Shown here in pieces: positions 1 through 5,221 of a DNA stretch of 6,157 bases. The stretch comes from an uncultured Pseudomonadota bacterium (GTDB lineage: Bacteria; Desulfobacterota_B; Binatia; UBA9968), in contig CAMLCX010000312.1 of assembly GCA_946478635.1 (NCBI GenBank), positions 1-6,157 on the forward strand, read 5' to 3'. The translations under genes were made by a program, and so were the position numbers. How positions within the stretch are numbered: the first letter of the stretch is position 1; each line of letters begins with the position of its first letter. The notes under the pieces are model-generated. The model did not search any database. It was not told the origin of the DNA and saw only the letters and a program-made list of their open reading frames with translations.

Positions 1-2
1 GG

Positions 3-19
3 CTACGCCTGGGGCGTAG
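3..19. promoter_or_regulatory. Palindromic candidate operator of the toxin-antitoxin module
   Basis: CTACGCC (3-9) and GGCGTAG (13-19) are perfect 7-bp inverted arms around a 3-bp centre. The element ends 7 bp before the expected toxin start at 27. XRE antitoxins of HigBA-like modules usually repress their own operon by binding palindromes over the promoter, so an operator is a reasonable reading. This is inference from position and symmetry. A small hairpin in the leader, or chance, remains possible, and the promoter itself lies mostly outside the window. Confidence 0.35.
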
Positions 20-26
20 TCTGGCT

Positions 27-334
27 ATCGCGTTCACGTTCATCGAGTCCTCGGTTTTCGAGCGCTTGTGCTCTTTTTACCTCGATGACGACGACTACGC
101 GGAACTGCAACAGTTCATGATGGAAATGCCGGAAGCTGGGCAGGTGGTGCCCGGATCCGGTGGCGTAAGAAAGCTGCGCTGGAAACGCAAGGGTATGGGC
201 AAACGCGCGTGATCTATTATGTACGCTATCAACCTAATGAGTTCTGGATGTTAACGCTGTACGCGAAAGCCAAGCAGGAAAACGTCCCTGCGCATATCCT
301 CAAGCAATTAAAGGAGGTGTTTAAACGTGGGTAA
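27..334 (+). pseudogene. RelE/HigB-like toxin, frameshifted
   Basis: Two consecutive reading frames together encode a RelE-superfamily mRNA-interferase-like toxin of the HigB type. The first (27-212) reads IAFTFIESSVFERL at its start and holds the RKLRW motif before a TGA at 210-212. The second (from about 209 to TAA at 332-334) reads VIYYVRYQPNEFWML and continues with LTLYAKAKQENVP, the typical C-terminal strand and helix. Family members usually have a Lys-Arg-Gly-Gly-x-Arg-Val-Ile-Tyr-Tyr stretch at the junction. Here the Gly-Gly-x part is missing, which fits a deletion of about 10 bases that shifts the frame. The codon where ATG is expected is ATC (27-29), so the start also looks lost, although CTG at 21 or a start before the window cannot be excluded. 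Normally the protein would cleave mRNA and be neutralised by the downstream antitoxin, whose start overlaps this gene's end. As it stands the toxin is very probably inactive. The family call comes from recognised sequence patterns, not a search. Confidence 0.75.
311..318 (+). promoter_or_regulatory. Ribosome binding site of the antitoxin gene
   Basis: AAGGAGGT is a full match to the anti-Shine-Dalgarno sequence. It lies 8 nt before GTG 327 but 20 nt before the in-frame ATG at 339, so it decides for the GTG start. It sits inside the last codons of the toxin frame. Confidence 0.75.
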
Positions 335-641
335 AAAAATGAATCGACGCGCGCTCGCCAAATTCGAGGCTGGGCGTGATGTTTGGCAGGAAGTATTGGA
401 TGGTGTTCGCGAAATCAAAGCCGGCGGCGGTAGACGCTCTGTCGTCGAGCCCCGCTCGCCCATTGTGCGTGCGCGCTTGAAAGCTGGTCTTACCCAACAG
501 CAGTTCGCCGCGCTGCTCGGGGTCTCGAGACGTACCCTGGAACAGTGGGAGCAAGGCCGTCGCAAGCCAAGTAGAGCGGCAAAGACACTCATCAAGGTCG
601 CAGAGTTGCATCCAGAGATTCTGCGTAAGATCGCAGCCTGA
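327..641 (+). CDS. XRE-family antitoxin / NadS-like helix-turn-helix regulator
   Basis: This 104-residue DNA-binding protein is predicted to be the antitoxin and autorepressor of the adjacent RelE/HigB-like toxin. Residues about 46-100 form an XRE-type helix-turn-helix domain: LKAGLTQQQFAALLGVS carries the first helices and RRTLEQWEQGRRKPS the recognition helix and following turn. The N-terminal part (AKFEAGRDVWQEVLDGVREI) matches the toxin-binding/leader region typical of NadS-like antitoxins. The GTG start is chosen because of the strong ribosome binding site at 311-318; it overlaps the toxin's final codons by 8 bp, as in coupled toxin-antitoxin operons. The length is normal for the family and the frame is intact. 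Since the toxin appears broken, the protein may persist only as a regulator or as an antidote against related toxins elsewhere. A palindrome at 3-19 is a candidate binding site. Family assignment is firm; binding and function are inferred. Confidence 0.88.
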   Translation: MGKKMNRRALAKFEAGRDVWQEVLDGVREIKAGGGRRSVVEPRSPIVRARLKAGLTQQQFAALLGVSRRTLEQWEQGRRKPSRAAKTLIKVAELHPEILRKIAA

Positions 642-794
642 CCTGTGCGTTCGGGACGTGAAAAGATCCCGCCGAAAAATGTCTTAGCGGAGACCCATCA
701 CGATGCCGATTCAGAGGTGCGTGATGACATGAACTTTGCTATTACCTGCACGCAGTATTCTGATTGGATCAACTTGTGATTCCCGCGACACTTT

Positions 795-800
795 GAGGAG
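795..800 (+). promoter_or_regulatory. Ribosome binding site of the first binding-protein gene
   Basis: GAGGAG abuts the ATG at 801 with no spacer but stands 6 nt before the in-frame ATG at 807. The second ATG is therefore the likelier start. The choice changes the protein by only two residues. Confidence 0.65.
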
Positions 801-806
801 ATGATT

Positions 807-1790
807 ATGATAAAGCGATCCCAACAACTGGCCTTCTTGGCCGCTTGGCTGTGCCTTGCCGTTTCGAGCAGCTACGCGGCGGAGAAGCTCATCGCGGATT
901 ATGGCGGCCACGCCGGTTTTCAGAGCGCGACGTGGATCGGTCGGGACTTGGGGATTTTTCAGAAGCATGGTCTGGACGTGGAGATCGTCATGATCACCGG
1001 CGCGGCGCGCTCTGTCGCTGCTTTGTTGGGAAACAGCACGCATTTCTCCACCGGATCGGCGACCGGGCCGCTGGCGGCCGCGGTCCGGGGATCCGATATA
1101 AAGGTCATCGCGGCATCCTACAATAAATTCCCGTATGCCTTTGTGGTGAAGCCGGAGATTCGCAATCCGAAAGAACTGCGCGGCAAGAGAGTCAATATCC
1201 TCAACTACGGCGGCTCCAACGATCTCGCGTTGCAGCTGGCGCTCAAAGAGTGGGGCATGAAGCTGTCGGATGTGCAGGTGATCATCGGCGGCGACGCGCC
1301 GACGCGCATGGGAGCCCTCATGTCCGGGCGCATCGACGCGACGATTCTTTCGCCGCCGCATCTCACCATCGTCGCGAAAGCGGGCTATCGCATCCTGGCG
1401 GACATGGGCGACATGAGCAGCAACTTCACGCAGTCTTCCTTGTACGTAAAGGGCAGCTCGCTTCGGGAGAATCGCGATCGGGTGAAGCGCTTCCTGCGCG
1501 GCTACGCTGAAGCGATCCACATCATCAAGACCGACCGGGTGCGAACGATGAAAGTCTTCGCCAACCGCATGCGCATCGACGATCCGGAGACCGTGCGCAC
1601 GACCTACGAATACTTCGCGCCGCGATTTTCCTTCCCGCCGCGGGTCAATCTCGACGGGGTGCGCGACACGATCAACTTCTACGCCGAGCAAAATCCCGAT
1701 TTCAAAAATCGCAAACCGGAAGAGTTCATCGATCAATCCTTGATGGATGAGCTGGACAAGGAAGGGTTTTTCAAGAAGCTGGGCAGCTAA
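807..1790 (+). CDS. NMT1/SsuA-like periplasmic substrate-binding protein (first copy)
   Basis: A 327-residue binding protein of the NMT1/THI5-SsuA superfamily, whose members deliver small organics (sulfonates, pyrimidine precursors, nitrate-like or aromatic compounds) to ABC transporters. A Sec signal peptide is visible: basic MIKR, a hydrophobic stretch to about residue 20, and probable cleavage after SSSYA (residue 24). There is no lipobox. The mature part shows the family pattern: an aromatic-rich start with WIGRDLGIFQKHGL (43-56), LRGKRVNILNYGGS (124-137) opening the second lobe, and ILSPPHLTIVAKAGYR (180-195) in the hinge/ligand region. It ends with PEEFIDQSLMDELDKEG, a tail shared with the binding protein at the right edge (PKDFVDTSLLQEIEKAG). 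It stands alone on this strand, convergent to the leftward cluster, with no permease or ATPase beside it. The ligand cannot be told from sequence. Start 807 is preferred over 801 because of the ribosome binding site spacing. Confidence 0.88.
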   Translation: MIKRSQQLAFLAAWLCLAVSSSYAAEKLIADYGGHAGFQSATWIGRDLGIFQKHGLDVEIVMITGAARSVAALLGNSTHFSTGSATGPLAAAVRGSDIKVIAASYNKFPYAFVVKPEIRNPKELRGKRVNILNYGGSNDLALQLALKEWGMKLSDVQVIIGGDAPTRMGALMSGRIDATILSPPHLTIVAKAGYRILADMGDMSSNFTQSSLYVKGSSLRENRDRVKRFLRGYAEAIHIIKTDRVRTMKVFANRMRIDDPETVRTTYEYFAPRFSFPPRVNLDGVRDTINFYAEQNPDFKNRKPEEFIDQSLMDELDKEGFFKKLGS

Positions 1791-1794
1791 GAAA

Positions 1795-1848
1795 GTTTTG
1801 GGTCTAGAGTCTAGTGTCCCGCGTTTAACCCGAGACCCGAGACGCAAG
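1795..1848. repeat. Inverted degenerate heptamer array / hairpin between convergent genes
   Basis: Right half: ACCCGAG (1828-1834), ACCCGAG (1835-1841) and ACGCAAG (1842-1848) form a 7-bp tandem array. Left half: TTTGGGT (1797), CTAGAGT (1804), CTAGTGT (1811) and CCCGCGT (1818) are diverged copies of the reverse complement, CTCGGGT. The best fold pairs 1795-1805 with 1833-1843 (11 pairs, two of them G-U in plus-strand RNA) around a 27-nt loop. It begins 5 bp after the stop of the plus-strand gene and lies 14 bp from the stop of the minus-strand gene. It could act as a two-way terminator or mRNA end stabiliser, but no U-tract follows the stem, so a classical Rho-independent terminator is not supported. 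Confidence 0.5.
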
Positions 1849-1861
1849 AACGGAAACCCGC

Positions 1862-2824
1862 TCAGCGGATTTTCAGCTCCGCCTGCGCTTTTTTCGCGAA
1901 ACTCCAATCGACGATATCCGCGAGGGTTTTATCGTCCTTCGATTTGCGCGTTTCGCGCACCAGTTGAACGACGTTATTCATAGTCTCGTCGGATGCCACG
2001 CCGTTTTTGCTGAACAGGCCGACCATGTCGCGGTAGATGCTTTCGCGCACGTCGGCTTCCTTGATGCCCCACTTGGATTCCACGTAAGACAAAATCTCAG
2101 GTTTCCGATTGCGGATGTAATCGGTCGCCTTGAGCACGGCCTTGATCATCTTGACGATCTCGTCGGGCTTCTCTTTCATCTGCTGCGTGTGCACCGCGAT
2201 GCCGCCGAGCGGGATGCTCATGATCTCGTTGAACGACATGAGCTGATTGAAGCCGCGTTTCTTGGCAAAGTTGTTGAAGGGCGGCACCAGCATCGCGGCG
2301 TGAATCGACCCGCTTTCCAGCGCCGCGTAACGGCTCGAGCTGCCGCCGATTTGCAGAAAGGTCACGTCTTTTTCCGGGCTCATGCCGTGCTTTCGCAGGA
2401 TCATCACCGCTTCGCTGTGCGGCGTGCCCCCGAAACTGCTGATGCCGAAGGTTTTGCCCTTCAAGTCTTCGACCCGCTTCACGTTGGCGCTGGTGACAAG
2501 ATAATGATCGGAGCCGTCCATCGCTGACATGACGATGCGCACCGGCAGCCCGGAAATCGCCGCGCCGACGAAGTTGGAAAAAGTTCCGCCGTAGTCGACG
2601 TTGCGCGTGACGACACCATTGACGACGACCTGGTTCTGCATGATGACGACGATGGCGTTAAGACCTTCGCTTTTGAAAAATCCCTTTTCCTCGGCGATCA
2701 CGAACGGCAGGGATGTGCTGCCATTCCTGGTGGTCAGTCCTAAAGTGAGCCGGTCCTGCGCGAAACTGGCTTGGACCGATAGGACGAATAGAACAGATAA
2801 GCAGAACAGAAAGCGCCGGATCAT
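1862..2824 (-). CDS. NMT1/SsuA-like periplasmic substrate-binding protein (third in the leftward cluster)
   Basis: A 320-residue exported binding protein of the NMT1/THI5-SsuA superfamily. The signal peptide MIRRFLFCLSVLFVLSV is followed by a clear cleavage context, ASFA-Q (after residue 22). The mature chain shows SLPFVIAEEKGFFKSEGL (38-55, first-lobe ligand loop), VEDLKGKTFGISSFGGT (118-134), which opens the second lobe, and MLVPPFNNFAKKRGFN (178-193) in the hinge region. The C-terminal helix-rich part ends without the FIDxSL-type tail of the other two copies and instead has LADIVDWSFAKKAQAEL, so it belongs to a different subgroup. Its ATG overlaps the stop of the upstream hyuB-like gene as ATGA, and AGGGGA (2838-2833) stands 8 nt before the start. 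The two are therefore probably translationally coupled, linking this protein's ligand to the enzyme's substrate or product. No transporter membrane subunits are present, so it could also serve as a sensor subunit. Ligand unknown. Confidence 0.88.
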   Translation of the reverse strand: MIRRFLFCLSVLFVLSVQASFAQDRLTLGLTTRNGSTSLPFVIAEEKGFFKSEGLNAIVVIMQNQVVVNGVVTRNVDYGGTFSNFVGAAISGLPVRIVMSAMDGSDHYLVTSANVKRVEDLKGKTFGISSFGGTPHSEAVMILRKHGMSPEKDVTFLQIGGSSSRYAALESGSIHAAMLVPPFNNFAKKRGFNQLMSFNEIMSIPLGGIAVHTQQMKEKPDEIVKMIKAVLKATDYIRNRKPEILSYVESKWGIKEADVRESIYRDMVGLFSKNGVASDETMNNVVQLVRETRKSKDDKTLADIVDWSFAKKAQAELKIR

Positions 2825-5088
2825 TGTTTTGTTCCCCTGCGAGATGACTTGCTCGGGTTAAGTTTTAGCCGGTTCGCGTCGATGCGCGTGTCCCAGAGCA
2901 CGGCGTCGCCGCCGAGCGTCGGGCTGAACAGGTCGACTTGCAGCTGCGTGGCGCAACCAGGACAGCTGTAAATGTGATATTCGCCAATGTACGGCTCTCC
3001 GGACGGCAGGGGCGGCATGATTTCGTTCAAGTGCGTGATGGTATGGAGCGCGAAGAGCTTGTAGTTTTCGTCGGCTTTGCAAAAAAGATGACCGCAGTGC
3101 GAGCAACGGACGATTTTGCGTGTTCCATCGGTGGCGATCTCGAGGGCGGCGTGAAACTTGAGCAGCCGGCGCCAGCCATTTTGGTCCGAGACACTGGCGC
3201 CATTTGTTGCTATTGAGATCGGCGCGCTCTGCTGTCTTCGAGCATTTCGTATCTCCTCCCGCCGGGCGTCAGTCGCATGCTGGTCCACCGCTTTGCCATC
3301 GGCGCTTAACACGACGCCGTAGGTCTTCTCGGCGACGTTCCGGCTCACCCAACCCCGGCCGAAATCTTCGAGCACGGACCTGGGATCGCGATCGATGGGA
3401 TCGCCGAATCCGCCGCCGCCGGCAACGTAGTCGACCAGCAAGCTGCCTTCCGGAAGCGGCACCCGCTCCGGCACGCCGGCGGGTAAAATAGATTTGCCCC
3501 ATTTTCCCTCGCGCATGGCATCGGCGGTAGGATGCTCGCCGTTCTTGACCCGGTCGAGCATGCCCAGCCCGGCTTCGATGATCACGCGCGTCGCGCCGTT
3601 TCCCGTCGGGTAGCCGCCGGCGAGGCCGAAGCCGCCCTGGGCGACGCCGCCGTAGGGCTTGTAGTCGACGCTGCAATCCTTCGATCCGTAGATCAAATAA
3701 ACGCGATGGCTGCCCAGCCCGCCGCGGTACTGGCCGAAGCCGCTGCCGTCGGGATTGTGCGAACGGGTGAAATAAAGAAACGGATACTGCATTTCGATGC
3801 GCTCGACGTCGCTGATGGCGGCGGAGGGAATATTCATATGCCCGCCGGTGTTCACGCCGTCGCGCTGCGGCGCCGCGCCCATGCCGGAACCGTGGATATC
3901 GTACAATCCTTGCGCCACGGCGATGCCTTCGCGGGTGTGGCCACCGTAGAAGTAGCCGGGGCCGCCGACGAATTCCAGATTGCCGGTGGTCGATGCATTG
4001 ACATCGTCATAGCGGCCGGACGCGTAAATCATTTTCGCCACCGCTTCGCAGACGGTGGAAACGAGCACGTTGCCGATGCGCGGACCGGCGCCGCAGGCGG
4101 CGGGATACTTGCAATTGAGGATGCTGCCCTCGGGGACGTGGATCTTCACCGGCCGCATCTTGCCATCGCTCCACGGCACGTCCCAGAAAAGCGCGTTGGT
4201 CAGGGCGAGCGCAATATGGGCGATGGTGCTCGGCAGCGTCGAGTTGTGATCGGTGTCGGTCTGCGCGCTCGTGCCGGTAAAATCGAAGTCGAGCGTGTCG
4301 CCTTTCTTGGTCATGGTGCAGTAAAGCTGCTGGGCGACGGATTTTCGCGTCTTACGGTCGAGGGTTGTGACGTATTGGCGCGTGACCCAGGTGCCATCGG
4401 GCATGGAGCGTAATTTGGCGCGGGTTTTTGCCTCGGAATCCGCGATCATTTTCTCACCGGCTTGCTGGACGAACTTGAGGCCGAATTTTTCCACCAGGCC
4501 GAGATAGCGTTTGGCGCAGATGTTGTTGCCGGCGATCATCGCCTTCAAATCGAGGCCGACATATTGCGGGTCGCGGCACATGCCGGTGAGGGTTTGAAAC
4601 ACATCCTCGCGGAATTCATCCTTCTCGACGATCTTCAACCCCGGAACGCAGATCCCTTCGTGGAAAATCTCGTAGGCGCCGCCGCGCAGGACGCCGCCGG
4701 TGTCCGCCGTGTGCGTGCTGGTCGCCGTCCAGGCAATCAATTCACCGCCATGGAAGATCGGCTTGACGATCATCATGTCATAGGTATGGGATCCGGCGAC
4801 GTAGGGATCGTTGAAAAAGAACTGGTCGCCGTCGAAGAAGCCCGGCGACTTTTCAAAACGCTGCTTGAGACTTCGGATCGCGTCGGAGGTCGCCGCCGCA
4901 AACCGCAGGTGGCCGGAGCAGGCGAGCACCATGGTGCCGGCGGCATCGTAAAAGGAACTCATGCACTCCCCGCCCTGGGAGACGATGGGCGACGCGGTGA
5001 CCTGCTGCAGCGTCATGCGGCCTTCCTCGCCGATGGCCCAAAGCCGGTGCAAGAACATCTCGTAACGGATTGGATCTATTTTGCTCAT
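2821..5088 (-). CDS. Hydantoinase B/oxoprolinase-family protein fused to an acetone-carboxylase-gamma-like zinc domain
   Basis: A 755-residue cytoplasmic enzyme subunit. Residues 1 to about 605 are a HyuB/AcxB-type domain, the family that works with HyuA partners in ATP-dependent hydantoin or 5-oxoproline hydrolysis and in acetone/acetophenone carboxylation. Visible family motifs are FFNDPYVAGSH (91-101), THTADTGG (125-132; His/Asp likely metal-binding), DFDFTGTS (267-274), NPDGSGFGQYRGGLGS (445-460) and AGGGGFGDPIDRDP (556-569). A linker follows. Residues about 640-745 then resemble the gamma subunit of acetone carboxylase, a zinc protein: CSHCGHLFC (662-670) and CPGC (709-712) supply a four-cysteine-type site. 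In acetone carboxylase the gamma subunit is a separate chain of about 170 residues, so this is a fusion. The start is ATG 5088 (MSKIDPIRYEMF), with GGAGAG 9 nt upstream. The frame stays open to about 5247, but that extension only translates the intergenic repeat. The stop overlaps the next gene as ATGA. No HyuA lies in the window; substrate unknown, with a carboxylase role favoured by the gamma domain. Confidence 0.9.
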   Translation of the reverse strand: MSKIDPIRYEMFLHRLWAIGEEGRMTLQQVTASPIVSQGGECMSSFYDAAGTMVLACSGHLRFAAATSDAIRSLKQRFEKSPGFFDGDQFFFNDPYVAGSHTYDMMIVKPIFHGGELIAWTATSTHTADTGGVLRGGAYEIFHEGICVPGLKIVEKDEFREDVFQTLTGMCRDPQYVGLDLKAMIAGNNICAKRYLGLVEKFGLKFVQQAGEKMIADSEAKTRAKLRSMPDGTWVTRQYVTTLDRKTRKSVAQQLYCTMTKKGDTLDFDFTGTSAQTDTDHNSTLPSTIAHIALALTNALFWDVPWSDGKMRPVKIHVPEGSILNCKYPAACGAGPRIGNVLVSTVCEAVAKMIYASGRYDDVNASTTGNLEFVGGPGYFYGGHTREGIAVAQGLYDIHGSGMGAAPQRDGVNTGGHMNIPSAAISDVERIEMQYPFLYFTRSHNPDGSGFGQYRGGLGSHRVYLIYGSKDCSVDYKPYGGVAQGGFGLAGGYPTGNGATRVIIEAGLGMLDRVKNGEHPTADAMREGKWGKSILPAGVPERVPLPEGSLLVDYVAGGGGFGDPIDRDPRSVLEDFGRGWVSRNVAEKTYGVVLSADGKAVDQHATDARREEIRNARRQQSAPISIATNGASVSDQNGWRRLLKFHAALEIATDGTRKIVRCSHCGHLFCKADENYKLFALHTITHLNEIMPPLPSGEPYIGEYHIYSCPGCATQLQVDLFSPTLGGDAVLWDTRIDANRLKLNPSKSSRRGTKQ
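2833..2838 (-). promoter_or_regulatory. Ribosome binding site of the coupled binding-protein gene
   Basis: On the minus strand AGGGGA lies 8 nt before the ATG at 2824 and inside the last codons of the upstream hyuB-like gene. It supports that start and the ATGA coupling. Confidence 0.55.
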
Positions 5089-5097
5089 GATGACATG

Positions 5098-5103
5098 CTC
5101 TCC
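5098..5103 (-). promoter_or_regulatory. Ribosome binding site of the hyuB-like gene
   Basis: GGAGAG on the minus strand stands 9 nt before ATG 5088. It fixes the start at MSKIDPIR instead of upstream in-frame codons inside the repeat. It lies 12 nt downstream of the base of the inverted array at 5116-5217. Confidence 0.65.
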
Positions 5104-5115
5104 GTGGAACTGAAT

Positions 5116-5217
5116 TGGAGTGATGGAGTGTTGGAGTAATGGAGTATTGGTAAATGCAAGAAACACGAGGCAATCCGAATACCCATCACTCCACCACTCC
5201 AGTACTCCATCACTCCA
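5116..5217. repeat. Inverted octamer array (TGGAGTNN)4 forming a large stem-loop
   Basis: Left arm: TGGAGTGA, TGGAGTGT, TGGAGTAA and TGGAGTAT at 5116, 5124, 5132 and 5140, followed by TGG. Right arm: TCACTCCA, CCACTCCA, GTACTCCA and TCACTCCA at 5186, 5194, 5202 and 5210. The arms are reverse complements in register. The outer 14 bp match perfectly, each further TGGAGT core matches, and only the two variable bases per unit differ; several of these become G-U pairs in RNA. The loop is about 32 nt (5151-5182). The structure fills the spacer between the right-edge binding-protein gene and the hyuB-like gene. In the leftward mRNA its base is 28 nt before the hyuB start codon. It may stabilise the upstream message, attenuate transcription or affect translation start; none of this is shown by sequence alone. 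Confidence 0.8.
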
Positions 5218-5221
5218 GTTT

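Noticed and set aside
696..726. Inverted repeat CATCACG / CGTGATG with a 17-bp spacer upstream of the first binding-protein gene
   Set aside because: Seven-base arms at this spacing are expected by chance at appreciable frequency, and no promoter elements with proper spacing accompany it.
732..758. Possible promoter TTGCTA ... TATTCT before the first binding-protein gene
   Set aside because: The spacer is only about 14 bp, shorter than the usual 16-18, so it is not supported as a sigma-70 promoter.
1858..1868. Short palindrome CCGCT-C-AGCGG at the stop of the minus-strand binding protein
   Set aside because: The centre is a single base, too short for a stable hairpin, and it mostly lies in coding sequence.
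711..1907. Minus-strand open frame of 398 codons opposite the first binding protein
   Set aside because: The opposite frame has a signal peptide, family motifs and a ribosome binding site; this one has an Arg/His-rich composition with no recognisable domain.
3532..4413. Long plus-strand open frame of 293 codons opposite the hyuB-like gene
   Set aside because: It is the antisense shadow of a clearly recognisable coding region. Its Ala/Val/Gly/His/Arg-rich content is typical of GC-rich shadows.
5116..5217. CRISPR array
   Set aside because: The unit is 8 bp with no unique spacers, and the copies are in inverted arms, not direct repeats separated by spacers.
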